Shown here: positions 24,501 through 37,085 of the stretch, piece by piece
Layout: every line of letters begins with the position of its first letter
How positions within the stretch are numbered: the first letter of the stretch is position 1
From: Polytrichum commune
Taxonomy: Eukaryota > Streptophyta > Polytrichopsida > Polytrichales > Polytrichaceae
Direction: 5' to 3'
Assembly: GCA_950295325.1 (NCBI GenBank)
Contig: OX485803.1
Span: 61,209,554-61,273,553, forward strand
Length of the DNA: 64,000 nucleotides
Translations under genes and position numbers: made by a program
The notes under the pieces: model-generated
The model's database searches: none
Told to the model about the DNA's origin: nothing
What the model saw: only the letters and a program-made list of their open reading frames with translations

Positions 24501-24715
24501 GTGAAGGATCACCATGAATGATACCAACCCTAAACCATGGCAAGACCCACACCCTCGAATGACGTGACCCAAACCATGGCACGTCCTTCCGTCCATCCTT
24601 CCATTTCATCCATAAGTGACCGGCGTAGCAGGTCAGCGGCATGGAGGGTGGGCAACTTTTTTTTTTGGTATGATATGCCCCCTAAAAGTTCGATGGGGGT
24701 ACTTTAACGTCCCCC
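21597..24715. mobile_element. 3.1-kb terminal-inverted-repeat element with 8-bp target duplication
   Basis: The left end (GGGGATGTTAAAGTACCCCC, then ATCGAACTTTTAGGGGGCAT) is matched by the reverse complement of the right end (GGGGGACGTTAAAGTACCCC onwards) over about 50 bp. Exact copies of GTGCACTA flank it at 21589-21596 and 24716-24723; the next base (G) also allows a 9-bp reading. The interior shows no recognisable transposase. An open stretch at 22124-22372 contains RMEDSVWTDHVNIGN and LAIIMWARLDDFISG but I cannot name it. A short tandem of ATCATGAATGACATC units lies at 23305-23355. The superfamily is undetermined: 8-bp duplications occur in hAT and P, 9-bp in MULEs. Confidence 0.85.
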
Positions 24716-24723
24716 GTGCACTA

Positions 24724-25058
24724 GACCGCCGTCATAATGGTGAAGTGCCATTTCTAAAACGAATCATGACTCGGTGGCAACTTCAATGCGTGTAGACTTA
24801 GTGCAGTCAATGGGAGTCAAGTGTTAATGTACTCATGAGATAACCAATTTAGGCGATGTTCTGTATGGAAATGCGGATTACCATGTTTGGTGTAGAGAGA
24901 ATCTAGTGAACGAGTAGGGGGTTGGACATCTTTCCACTTTGAAAAATTGTAGCATTTTTTTGTATAGGGCAGAAAAATATGAAACAACTTGCATTCTTCA
25001 TGAATCCTTCTCGTCTATCTTGGAAAATTATCTCATGATTGTCAGACCGGATCTTCGA
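24724..25058. other. No feature recognised
   Basis: Ordinary AT-rich sequence between the TIR element and the SINE. Confidence 0.4.
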
Positions 25059-25068
25059 TGCAAATCAC

Positions 25069-25427
25069 ATGGGCACCACGGGCCTTGGCTTGGTGGTTAG
25101 GGCTCATGGCCCCCAATGAGGAGGTTGTGGGTTCTATTCCCCACGCCGGCGTGGTGCTCACCACCTTAGTCCACCCAACTATGGTGGGGGGTCCTTGGAC
25201 CTTGTTGTATGGGTACCTCAAAGCCCTTTGGGGGGATACCATGTCCGGTATCTTCAAGGCTCTAGTGGCTAGCTAGGAACTAGTATTGTGTGTCACTATA
25301 GTGCCCATCCTCGAAAGGGGAGAGTAGTATTGCCCCAATGTCCCCTTGTCCAGTGGGCATCGGGTCATTGACATTACGAACAGACATTTTATTCACGCCG
25401 GCCCCTTGCTAAAAAGGGACCGGAGTT

Positions 25428-25457
<30 letters not shown>
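25069..25457 (+). mobile_element. tRNA-derived SINE, complete, with target-site duplication
   Basis: The 5' end carries RNA polymerase III promoter boxes: TGGCTTGGTGGTTAGGGC at about 25087 (A box) and GGGTTCTATTCCCC at about 25130 (B box). The body is GC-rich and ends in a (TCTA)n tail of about 6 units (25433-25457). Exact 10-bp duplications TGCAAATCAC lie at 25059-25068 and 25458-25467. The clean duplication suggests a fairly young insertion. It probably relied on a LINE for mobility. The plus-strand open frame over it is incidental. Confidence 0.9.
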
Positions 25458-25458
<1 letters not shown>

Positions 25459-25467
25459 GCAAATCAC

Positions 25468-27349
25468 CTTATTCTCACGGGTTATGGTGTTTCTACCTTA
25501 TTGTATGCATTGTGTTTACTGCGTTGGGGTTAACCAAATGTTGCCTTTTTTTTCTTCTGCAATTTGCAACTTGTGCAGTGGCTTGCTTGGGCAATCTCAT
25601 GGATTTAGCTAAATAATAGCGCCACTCAATTGGTTGTTCGGCCTCCCAAGCGGTGGTTTATGTTTGAAATAGCGATTTTTTCAACCGTGTGTCCAAGTCT
25701 TTTGGCAACTCATTGGATACTATAACTAGACATGATCAAGAAGCCATTCAAATAAAGTAGACATGATGTCTTAGATGGATACTTGTCTCTTTGCACCCAC
25801 TGTGGTAGGATACGAAACACACAATTGCTGCAAGATAATTAGCAAATCTAACTTGTGCTCGCAACCGTTTGCCTCGTATCTTTTGAAGCTCATATGGATA
25901 ACCTATTTATCATCAAAGTGAATTTTTCGTGTTCATTAAATGGTTACTATATTTTGAGCAAGCATGTGTGGTATTTTCTATACTAATGTCTTTTTTATTC
26001 CAGTTTTTAGGTTCGTGTCTAATTAGGTGTCCAAATTATTGTTGTGTTCAATTTAGCCACGTCTATGTTGCCTTCACTACACTAAATATCTTATTTAGTG
26101 CGGCCCACATTATTCATCATTAACCCACGATAATTGTCTTGCAGTCACTAAGGTGAGTAGGTGTTAAATGGTCATGATAAGCTTTGCACCCACTTCTTGT
26201 ATTGGGAGACACACCATTAGTGTATGATGATTGCCAATTCTAAATCATGTCCACAACCATCATTTTTGAGCATTTGTCTCATGTTTTTTGGGGACTCTTA
26301 TGAGTATTTTATATATTGTCAAAGTGAAGATTCTTGATGATTAAATGGGCATATAGTCCCCCCCCCCCATTACGTTCACTATTGACCCTAGAATGGTTAA
26401 CATGTTTTGAGAGTTGCTTTACATTAGTGACTAGTGACTATGACCATTGCTTTCTAAATTATCTCGGTGGTTCATAAATGAGTGGCAATCCCACTTCATT
26501 TTACACTTGGTCACTTGAAATAAAATTGACCATGAGGGAGCATGTTAGAAAATGGATGAGAAAGTGACATGGAATCCTACATGTTCATAGTTGAATAATG
26601 TTTGGTGGTCACATGGATTTTCTAGGAACAAACCCGAATAGGTTGTCTTGGTGGAACTAAGGGTGACCATGTCAAAGAAAATCCATGTTTAGTAAATCAT
26701 ATTTTTACACGTGTCTAAATTCAATGTTTAAAATCTTCAATCTTCTTTTTCTTTTTCTTTTTTCTTAAAAAGAACACTACATGTCCCGGTCTAATTTTGC
26801 TTTACACTATGATGCTTGACTAAGGCTTTGACATGGATTTCTCTTGGTAATGGTTTTCAGACCGTTGACCATGACCACAATAAATCAATTATCATTTTTT
26901 CCTCGCAGTCATTGGTCACTTATGTAAAACAATCCTAACCACAAAGTCCAATCTCTTTTAAATGCGTGTCTTTTGGGTGTCCATTCTTACATCCACACCT
27001 AACCACACACCACTCAAATATAGTTGACCAATTAGAAGAAAATCACCGGAATAAGCATGCATACCTTAGATGGCAACTACAAAGGACGTCATATGATATT
27101 TGGTGCTACATGACAAGTCATGAAGACCATTGTTATTAACATGATGCACAAATCTTAATGCCACACTGAATCAAGTGTATAATGTAGTGAATTTCTCATG
27201 TCAATGGCTTCGTTGAATAGGGAGCGCCCATCTCATTAATAGAAATGGAAATTATATAGAGTTACCACGTCATTTGAAAGACCCTATGTATAATATATCC
27301 AAAAGAAGTAAACATGCTCTCTCTCTCTCTCTCATATACATGTGTGGAT
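25468..27349. other. Intergenic AT-rich repeats, no gene
   Basis: Diverged copies of a dispersed repeat lie near 25860-25980, 26270-26420 and 26930-27020 (shared strings: TGTCAAAGTGAAGATTCT, CCTAGAATGGTTA, AAGTCCAATCTCTTT). CTACACTAAATATCTTATTTAGTGCGGCCCAC-type sequence near 26075-26107 (given here as family, not exact) is a short palindrome. A (CT)n run is at 27315-27333. Confidence 0.45.
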
Positions 27350-27352
27350 TAA

Positions 27353-27866
27353 GGGGCGGTTTACACTATGGACCATGAAGTCGTCCCACGTAAGAAACCT
27401 ATTTTGTGTGGGACGACTTCATGGGACGACTTCCATGGTCCGAGTTACTAAAATATTAGTTTTCATGGTTCATGGGCCCTTCACTAGGTGTAAACCAAAT
27501 GTGGACCAAGAGGAATGACCACACACCAAAAAGTGAAGGTGCTGATTTTTTTAATACATGCCCAAAAAAAATCAGGAAAAAAAAGTATTAAATTTTTTTT
27601 TCGGCCAATGGCTGATTTTCAAACTTACGGCTCCCTTGATTTCCGTTGAGTCGAGCATTTTGCCTCGCCTCAACGGAAAACCCGTTGGACCATGGCACAT
27701 ATCCAAATGACAAATTTTAGTAGTTTTTGGGGACCTCAAAGTTAGTGGTCATTCTCCTTTTTTCAAGGTAGTGTAAAGCCAAATGGGACCAATAGCACTT
27801 TACTCTCCAATCACAGATTTTAGAATTTCATGGTCATGGCTCTTGGTCCATAGTGTAAACCACCCC
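27353..27866. mobile_element. PIF/Harbinger-like MITE, family 1, copy 1
   Basis: The left end GGGGCGGTTTACACTATGGA is mirrored at the right end by the reverse complement (GGGGTGGTTTACACTATGGA). TAA flanks both ends (27350-27352 and 27867-27869). A 3-bp TWA duplication and G-rich ends fit PIF/Harbinger. There is no coding capacity. Inside the left end, GTCGTCCCAC and GTGGGACGAC form a second palindrome. Confidence 0.8.
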
Positions 27867-28181
27867 TAAGGCTCTAAACAATTTCCAAGATTAAGACTAT
27901 GTGTTCCATAAAAGAAAATAATAAACAATGAAATGAAAAGAAAAGAAGCAAAGAGCATGCAAGAAAGTAATGAGACTACCAAGGAAAGTGAAGACTTGCA
28001 AGGCCAATTTAGCTGGCCCATAAAAAAGTCAACAATGACAACCTTGAATGTCTAGTGTATCCTTCAATTCGATTTCAATAGCCATGATTGTCCAATGAAT
28101 GCAGACAAAACATGTTAGGTCCATGTCCTAATTCTTCCAGCCTTGTCTCGAGCTTCCATACCCCTCGCTACTGCTTGTTCT

Positions 28182-28500
28182 CACTATACTAAATAATCCT
28201 AGCATTATGGTTGAAAATTAGTGTAGAAATAATGTTAGCCACTCTAATTGTCTAGTTGGGGTGGAAATAAAGTGGGTCCGTGATTTTGGGTCTTCCCCTT
28301 AGTCTTTCTTGAGACTTTCAACCAACTCCTTGCATAAAATAAAATATTCACCTTACACCAAATGTAGCACAAAAAGTAATAATCATCCACATTAGTTTTC
28401 TAGAAAAACAATTAATGTGGTCCACGGTAGTTTTCTGCTAGAAATTTAACGTGGGTTGAAAATCAATGTGGCCCACAATAATAAGACTATGTAGTGTAGT
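28182..28500. mobile_element. MITE of the CACTAAATAATCC family, copy 1
   Basis: CACTATACTAAATAATCCTA at the left is mirrored by the reverse complement of the right end (ACTACACTACATAGTCTTAT). The interior (GGGGTGGAAATAA...CTTCCTTGAGA type) recurs near 35950-36130 and, inverted, at 43460-43798. Confidence 0.6.
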
Positions 28501-29248
28501 TGCTATTAGTCAATTATCAAACATTTACAAGGCTCTCCAACTTAACTAATGACTCCAAGTGGAACATTGCCCACATTTTTGAACATGAGGTGTTAAACTG
28601 AACAAATATCATATATTTAATCATTGTTGGTTTGCCCACAAGTGGTAGCCTTAGTGGGGTAGGGGGGGAACCAAACTCAACACTCTTTGGTGCCAATTAC
28701 ACTTGTCACCCATCAAACCAAAGATGCTCCACTTTCATTCAAATCCGACTACAAGTTTTTATTGCCCAAACTTTGTCAGACCATGTCATAAAAGATGTCA
28801 TCACATACACCATCACACATTAACTTGTTCCATACATTGAATTTTTAAATCTTTTGCCTTAACATTCATCTAGTTGTGATTGTGACTATGATTGTGCCAT
28901 CGATGATCTTACTACCAAGTAATATTTGCACCCAAGGACACCAAAGTGTATTTGAACCAAATCTTCAATTACAATATATTATTCAACCGATTAAAAATGT
29001 GCATTTGATGAATGAGCTAATTATAGGTTGGATCACTTTTGACAAAATTGCTTATAATTGAAAGCACATAGCTCAAATATACAACTGAAATGTGCTCGGA
29101 TGCTTGGGGTCAAGAATGATGTCAATGTAGTTTGTGTCCTTGGGTGACATGTAACCATATACCAAACGGTGAAAATTATTATAGCATGTGGACGAAAAGA
29201 ATATTTGCAAATGCTTGCTTCCTCATGAAGTTGACATTTAATATCTAA
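28501..29248. other. No gene recognised
   Basis: AT-rich sequence between two MITEs. No open frame with recognisable content. Confidence 0.4.
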
Positions 29249-29746
29249 GGGCCACTTCACACATGAGACTGAGAGCCCGTGACCAATATACTTCAAGCAC
29301 TCTCATTGGTAGAAAAGGCGGCGCTGGTCAAAGATCACTTCACACTACGCTTGAGGGACCAATGGAGTATGTGAACGCAACATGGATGTAAAGTCTACAT
29401 GGATGCCTACATGACATCGAATGGATCATGTTTCATGGTCACTTGGAATATTTTCAAAAACCATCTTTTGGAGGTAGGCCTAACACAAAACTAGAAGACC
29501 ATTGCACTCTGAACGCTCACAACCATTGAATTATTATATTTTATCATGTGTGAGGACCCGCATGAATAGAAAATCATCAAAATAGCATTTGGTTGAGGAC
29601 CTGGTCACATATGGCTTCACGCTACACTTGAGGTTCTGTGATCACACAACATGATTTTGGAGGCGTCTTGGATGGCCTTTGGACACTTTCTTTTGGGCTC
29701 TCACAATCTCATGGTCACGGCTCTTGGCTCGTGTGAGAAGTGGCCC
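29249..29746. mobile_element. PIF/Harbinger-like MITE, family 2
   Basis: GGGCCACTTCACACATGAG at the left matches the reverse complement of the right end (GGGCCACTTCTCACACGAG). The flanks are TAA (29246-29248) and TAT (29747-29749), one mismatch. Inner segments GAGAGCCCGTGACC and GGTCACGGCTCT continue the pairing. Confidence 0.72.
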
Positions 29747-30075
29747 TATGTATCTACCTAAAACAATCAATCATCTACATCAATCTAATCATTAGTTATG
29801 GAGAAACCCATTAGCCCGCCTACAATCATTAATATTCAGTTTTGGGATAAAGTTTACTTACCTAATTTAGATGCTTTCCGAAATGTAGAATGACAAAAAT
29901 AAGAATCTAGGAGGCCAAAACCCTAATTTGTTTGGCATAGGGTGCCAAGAATGCGAAAGGTTCGCCAAGGAGGGTTGTGTTGCGTTGCTGCAGTGCTGGT
30001 GGCTATGGCGGAAGCATAAATTCCATTCTCCAGCCCCCTCTACGTTACCATCCGTAACCAACTGACGTCGCAGCC

Positions 30076-33000
30076 ATGGCGGACAAGCCCCATCCCAAGA
30101 GCATGGCGCCGGCCCTCATCTCCGTGCACCCAGACGGCTCCTGCGTGCTCGTTGCCGTTGGAGCTGCCCTGCGCATCTTCAACCTCAGGTACCTACGCTC
30201 GTCTTTTCTTTCCCCGCGCTTTTGCACATTCTGTTCCATCAACATGAGAGCACATGCAGGTAATGCAAGGTGCGTGAAATTGAGGTGCACGCTACCAACA
30301 ATTATTGCTCGCCTGTAGAAAAGTTGAAAATCAGGAATGCACTATGCTCCTGCTCGCGAATTTCGGTTGGATTTATATTCCTCGCTAGGAGTAACTCCGT
30401 AGCCTACATAATCATCCCATACAACATTCATGGACTTAAACAGGACTCATGAAGAGTTTATTAGTGGCCTACAATACTCAGGGTTTAGGGTTTAGACTGC
30501 AGATGGCCCTGTTCTAGAAGAGGAGAAAAGATGACTCTGATGTTGCCACCAGCGTGAATTATGATGTTGCTTCATCTTCGAGTTGGTCTAAGTCTACATG
30601 TAGTCCCAATACGGGCATCACGAGAATTAGAGGCCCCCAATGACGACTGCCTCCTTTCTAACGGTGAACACCTTGAACCGGTGCAGACAAGCTGGCCCGG
30701 CCCTATCTTCCCCCAAGGGCAAGTCCCCAGGTCTCCACATGCATGATTGAATATATCTGGTTCAACGGGATAACCGGCCTCAGACGGCTTAACCTCGGAG
30801 TTCCCATGGTAACCGGGTTAATGCCTTGGGTTTAAGCTTCCCTTCTCCTGTGCTAAATGGAAGGGGTTCAGGCTACTGAGGCGAAGTTTATAGTACAAAT
30901 TCGCAGCCTTACCACGCAATTTTTGGTGGAACCGAGTTCAACTTATCGATTTACTAGTGAAGATCCTGGGTTGTCCTCCATTGCTATTGCCAAGTGTTAT
31001 CCATAGAAATTGGAATTTTAGAACAGTTTTGTGAAAGGAAACGCCTTTTCCATGGTTTTCTATACATTCGACATGTTTTCAGTTGCCAGAAACTGAGGGT
31101 GGGTCGTAGTATTGTTGATGATCAGGGCCATGGATGATGTATGTGAAGATCCGTCAATCATGAACTGATCAGTATATTCATCGGACCAGTATATTTGAAT
31201 AATTTTCCCGCTTGTGAAGCTGCCTGTGCTTGCATGTTGGTAAGATTACAGCAAGTTCTCAGTCATTTTTCTACCAATTACTGAAACATATATAAATGAT
31301 TCTTGATTGATGCAGCACTCAGAGTGCAGTGGATGTCCAGGATGCGATGGACCCAATGCTGCATGCAGATGCAATTAGATCAGTGGCATTTGATGTGACT
31401 GGGACACTATTTGCTTCTGTTGGTGATGATAAACGGGTGAAGTTGTGGAATGCCAAGACCTGGACTTGCATCAAGACAATGTTTGTACCAAACACATTTT
31501 TGAATATTGCTGCTGCTCCCTTGTTCCCTATAGTAACATTGTGCATATTGAACTTTTTTACTTGTTTGAGTTTTGGTTGCAGCCTCCCTGTTTTTATGTC
31601 CTAATATAAATTTGATTGCCTGCAAAATGCTGAAGTTCTTGATAAAACCTATGCATATTCTCAAGGTTGAGCTATAGGATCAGCCTGCAAGTTTGTGCGT
31701 GTTCCTGTTTTGCTAAGGTGAGAGTGATGCATTGGCAGACGTTTGACCAAGAAAGTGAGTGCAGTGGCCTTTAGCCACGACAGTTCTTGGCTAATGGTAG
31801 CAGACAAATTTGGGATTGTGTATGTTTTTTCCACAGCCCCTGCTGACACAGTTGATGAGCCCATCCAGCTTCTAGCCCACTGTTGCAGCATCATCACTGG
31901 CATGGTATTTCTCCTTCATTTGCAAATTACATATGACAAATGTGAGAAGCTGCAATTTGAGGGAATTGAGTTCTGAAGTTTTCAGTTCTTTGGTTTTGAC
32001 GACTAAAGTATGCATGTGTCTCAGAGGTAGCTAGGTTCTCACTATCACAAACTTTATTGCAGGGTTGCTCGCCAGATGGTAAATATATTGTGACTTCGGA
32101 TCGGGACTTTAAAATACGGGTAAATCTACACTGCCATGTCAAGTTACTATCATTCATTTGCAAAAAGCAGCTTTTCAAAATTCACAACCTAGTTGATGAA
32201 TGATGGAATTGACACCATTAACTACCACCAGGTGACCAGGTTCCCCAAGAAGCCATTGGCTGGAGCACACGATATCCATTCATATTGCCTGGGCCACACC
32301 AAGTACTTCATCTAACCTTGTAGAGCACTGGGAATGGCATAGGTTGTGGCCTTTCGAGCTGTAAGTGGGGAGGATGATGTTTTGATGGAATGTAGCTCTA
32401 GAAGGTAGAAGTCGCTGGTAGATGCTTTGGCTGAGTCGTATTTTTCTAAGAAAGCTGGTAGGTCACTTGGAGACTCCTATTATTGTTACTAGTTTTGTAG
32501 ATTGAGGGCTATTCCAATTATAAGTGTCTACCGTGAAGCATGAATACATCCTTGTGCAGGCGGCCTACTTTGGGATTCAGGGCATATTTAGCCTTTGTAG
32601 TCAAGTCTCACCCAATCAAAGCAGCTTTGTGGCTTGTATTGCATTTGTAGGTTCTCAAGGTTTACTTATTTCTGGAGGTGGAGATGCCACGGTAAAACTT
32701 CCTGGCTCTTTCTATTTATTACTGCAGTGGGATAGTCCTTTGTAGTTTTGCAGGGCTTAATGTGCTTTGAGGATGAACAATCACCCATTATTAACGCATC
32801 GACAGGCACTCGTTCTCTTTGTTTGTACTGTTTCTCTTTCTGTCTGTTTCTCTGTGCTGATTGTTTAAGTGGTGCTCTTCTGTTTTATTTCACCCCCTTG
32901 TTGTTGTCTGACCTTGAACCTTATAATCGTGGTTTAATTTCTAGTTGCTTGAGTTCATCTTCACATTCATGTCAGATATGATTGCTCTTATGCTTTAAGG

Positions 33001-35331
33001 AGGCATGTGATTGTAATAAATCAGTGTTTGGCTTTGGTTTCAGCTGCGATTGTGGGAGTATGAGACTGGATCACTGTTGGACACTTTTGAAACAAATCAG
33101 GTGGGCATTACAATGTTCACATTTTCCTCAAGTGCTGTAAAATCCTAGAATAAAGCTGGACTGGTGTAACTGTAATCAATCCTGTTTTACTCAAGAGGAT
33201 ATAATAATGCATGGGAGTCTGTTACTGCATGTGTGTTATACATCGAGATGATGTTTGAAGTTTTCATTTCCTCCTTGCCTCTAGCAGCTGCATGTGGAAT
33301 GTGCTGGTTGTGTTATTGGTCTATTTCTCTTTTAAATTAATGATGCACTTCCTTATCACAGCTTGATTGCATTTGAATATGAACAACCTGATGTTGTCAA
33401 ATCCAGGCCATTTGTTGAACTATCTAATAAAGGTTAAAGCTTACCAATGGCGACTTGTTACATGCTTATTGGTTGTTTGTGAATTATAAACCGAAGCCAA
33501 CAATGTAGTCGCCAGGTTGGGTCATTTCTGAACAAATGGCAATGTGCGACAGATCTTATTGTTTAACTAATGCTCAAGTTGTATTCACCTCAGGTTGAGA
33601 GGTTTGTTCATCAGTTTGATGTGAAGTTGATAGAGCTGCTTGTTGTACGTCACGTGACATGGTGGAATTTGATGTTGGGATTGTGATGAAGGCAGAGGTA
33701 GGCGGTTCAAATGAGGATACTAGAGCTGTTGTTGCTCTTGCAGCTTCATCCACAGAGTCTATGTTTGCAACAATCCTGGAGAGGTGAGTTAAAAAAAGAA
33801 TGCAATTTTATTGTCCTAACTCAAGCTGATATTCCACATCCTTTGCTTTGGTGTTGTTCTCTTAAGTTAATCAGTCCAGAGCTGCTTTTTGAAACTTATT
33901 CCCAGATTGGTTGCATCAACAGATCTCATCTGCATGTAACAGAAGTCATTAAAGACCAAATGGCTCTTGTTTCATTCTGCATCCTGGAAACTTGTTTCCA
34001 TTTTGGGCAAATAATGTCTGTTAGAACAGAATCGTTAGGTCTTTAGGTCTAATGATAGCTTAGATTGGCCAGAATGCTCCATTTAAACATCAATTCACAA
34101 GTGTAACAGATAAACTTAATTGCCATGAGTGTTTCTAGAAGCTTCAGCTGCACCTGTAGATTCTTGACATAGTACAAAAGGGGGTGGATGTGGGATTTGG
34201 TTGTCATCCCTGTTGCAAGGATGGCAGTCAGGAACTTGTCATGATGGCCTGTTGCTTTAGTAGCTCGGCCAGGGAGGGGAAGGCATTCTTCAAGATGTCA
34301 GTATGGGATCAGGCCTTTCAAGATATTTTTAAGAGTTTAGAATAGGCCATCAGGTGGTAAAAGGGAATGTTCACTAGAGCTTAGAAGGGGTTACTTCAAG
34401 CAAGGATTTTGAACCGGTTTGAGGGAGGGAGAGAGACCTCTGGAGGTTTTGTTCAAGGCTTGAGTGTAATTTTTTCCTCTGCAGGTTTGAAGGAGTTCTT
34501 CTCTTTACTTGTGATGCAGTAAAGAAGCAAATACAACTGCTACAGGTGAGTTGTGTTCCTAATCACTTATCTAGTCTTATCAAGATGCACCAGTGGTCTT
34601 CTGTAATTCCTGTCTGTGGCCCAGTTTACTTTCTTGTTGTGGAGCTTATTATCTTCCACAAAGGGATATGCTTGGAACAGGTATCCAGTGTCATCAGCAG
34701 TAGTCATTTGCAGAACACAGTTACAAGAAAGATCCCCTGTCGCTGACATTCATAATGCAATATTAGCATTGGGCTTGTTTGTAAAATGTGTATCAAATTC
34801 TCATGTATACACCACTCGTGGATTTTCATTAGGTCAGCAATATTCACTAGGGTGTGTTTCCCTGACTTATGGTGCTAAAGGTTGCTAAGAATTTTGTGGT
34901 CATGATATGTGCAGAAGGTGGAAAGATCTGGGCATGGTCCACCTAGTGGCTTGGCATTTGATTGTACAGGCAGACTCTGGTTGGTGTCTGGAGGTGCAGA
35001 AACTGTGGAGATGGGGGATGAGGCAGTGACACCCGAGGCTTTGGCAGCTGCACAGATGCAGGGACAGGCCATTGCTTTAGCTGCAGTGACACATGTCCAA
35101 GTTGTAGAAAAAGGTGTACTGTTGGATGAGAAATCAGTTCCTGGGGGCGAGCTCTTGTTGTGCGCATTGCAAGGCAATCAGGTTGATGTTGCCAAGATCC
35201 ATGCTGCAACAGAAGCGGCAGAGGTGGCTATGAAGAATCTCCTGTCCAAGAGGCAATACACAATGGAACAAAGAGAAAATAGAAAACGCATGCGGAATGA
35301 TAAAAAGGTTACATGTGTACAAGCTGATTGA
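30076..35331 (+). CDS. TRM82: tRNA (guanine-N7)-methyltransferase non-catalytic WD40 subunit (Trm82/WDR4-like), 10 exons
   Basis: With the Trm8/METTL1 catalytic partner this WD40 protein makes m7G46 in tRNAs. Exons: 30076-30188, 31316-31480, 31739-31904, 32063-32119, 32232-32302, 32625-32691, 33044-33100, 33692-33783, 34485-34545 and 34915-35331. They total 1266 nt, all in phase, 421 residues, close to the family size. WD40 strands are visible: SVAFDVTGTLFASVGDDKRV with KLW, VSAVAFSHDSSWLMVADKFG, SPDGKYIVTSDRDFKIR (the family's SDRDEKIR signature), GAHDIHSYCLGHT, LLISGGGDAT and LRLWEYETGS. The C-terminus has KNLLSKRQYT...RNDKK as in plant homologues. The acceptor of exon 8 is the least certain: 33691 is chosen for phase. 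The last coding exon could instead splice at 35309 (AAG then GTTACA). The start is the first ATG after the upstream stop. Confidence 0.9.
30460..30960. other. Unassigned insert-like stretch in TRM82 intron 1
   Basis: 30600-30960 is richer in G+C than the rest of the 1.1-kb intron and contains CGGGATAACCGGCCTCAGAC and TGGTAACCGGGTTAATGCC, which look like paired strings. It may be a transposable element remnant; no family is recognised. Confidence 0.3.
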
Positions 35332-36837
35332 TATTATTAAATTTTGATGAGATCAAGTTCAAGTAATTATGGCCCCTTCTTCTCTGCCTGCTATTTTATA
35401 TTTCGCAGAGCTTCCATGTGACTAGGAAAAGGGCCCATTGTCAAGTGATGGGATCGCATTAGCATGGAAAAATGACGCTACTTGCTTTGAACATTCACTG
35501 TCTGAAAGTTTATGTCAAGGAATGAAACGCAGCTGCAGCAGCATCTCAGAGCTCCACTGGTGGACATCTCCCTGTGAAATATGGTGGAACAGGTGCAGCC
35601 TCTTCGTTTGTCATTCCCACATCATTGTTCTCAGAAAGAATAGATCAAGTTCTCTTGTCGTAGGAGAGAGAGACGATGCCAGCCACTTATGTTGGAGTGA
35701 ACGAGGGACACTTCACCTTGATCATAGCCGTGAGCTCATATGTGATCCTGAAACGGGTTTTTGGAGCAGGGCTGTGAAACAAGTGCCTGGTGTCGGGGGG
35801 TGGTCCTTTTTGGTATCCAGGTATGTTTAGTGTCATTTCTCCATTAAAGTTATCACTGCTTTTTTTATTACTTATACAACTGGCAAAGTTGTATGTTTTC
35901 AATGAGCAACAAGCAAGGTTCACTAAACAGTCCTATCAGTATGGAAATAACTAATGTTGGCCACTGTAATTGTCTAGATGGGGTGGAAATAACACGGAGT
36001 CAACACTAGTGACCTCTCTCAGTCTTCCTTGAGAGCTCTGACCAACATCTTAAATAAAATAAACTATCCACCCACTTCAATATTCTAGAAAAATAATCAG
36101 TGTAACTCAGTAATTCTAACTTGAGATTTGGTGTGGGGCCATGGAAGTAAGACACAGGAGCACAACAGACTTGTGGAAATTATCTACCTATTAGTCTACA
36201 AGTCTTGCCATTCATAAATCATATGCATGTATACGGCATCTAATAAAATAAGTGCTAAACGAGTACTATTTCCCATGTGGAAATTGCATTTCGGCACTAA
36301 AAGTGCTGCACAAAGAGCATGGAAAGTTGGGTACATGAAAAGTTAGGCACTATCATAGTTGCCACATGTCGTACTTTTTCAGTTGATTTTTTGCTTCCCA
36401 CCTCCATCCATTGCTAAACTACATTAGTTTTGGTCTTTAGGGTGTCATTTTCATTTCTTGGAGACATATTGACTTTGGTTTGGTTGTGAGGGGGAAGGAA
36501 TTTTTAGTGAGAGTGTCTTCTTAGAAATGCATGGTAGATGCAATGTTGATTATGAGTTCGACTAAGAATTCATTGTGCGAGAATAAGGTATAGGGAGTTG
36601 ATGAATTTGGAGCATTATGACGAGTTTAAATTCTTCAGTGGTGAGGGAATTTAAAAATCCCCATCAGACTACAATTGCAAGGATTTGGGTCAAAATGTCT
36701 GATGACTTATGTATTTATGTGCATCTTGTTGTGGGGCTTCATAGGCATCACCAGGGGCATTGAACAATATTTCTTTAGGTTATGGGCATAATTATGGACG
36801 GCATTAGAACTTCATGGAGTTTGAAGTTTAGCATAAT
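35332..36837. other. TRM82 3' region and repeat remnants
   Basis: 35340-35830 is partly open in two frames and may be 3' UTR or an alternative last exon. 35940-36130 is a degraded copy of the MITE family seen at 28182-28500. The remainder has no recognised feature. Confidence 0.4.
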
Positions 36838-37085
36838 AGAGTTATCCATTAATTCAACCGGAATTTTGGTAGGGAGTTGGTTGTTTTGCATGCATAACTT
36901 TCCATGTTCTGTAAGTTTTGGGTGCATGCTTGGAATCAATGTGGAGGTTTGAACGAAGGATATTCCATATTGGTTCATTGAGGACCAAACTCATCTTGAG
37001 ATGCCAAAATGAGTAACATGGAAAGTTATGCATGCGAAACAACCAACTCCCTACCAAAACTCCGGTTGAATTAATGGATAACTCT
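36838..37085. repeat. Inverted repeat with about 71-bp arms
   Basis: The arm at 36838-36908 (starting AGAGTTATCCATTAATTCAA) and the arm at 37015-37085 (reverse complement starting AGAGTTATCCATTAATTCAA) match with about three differences, separated by a 106-bp loop. It could form a long hairpin or be a fold-back element. Confidence 0.85.

Noticed and set aside
25087-25140. Possible tRNA gene
   Set aside because: A and B boxes are present, but the 3' part runs into a GC-rich body and TCTA tail with flanking duplications, so it is a SINE head.
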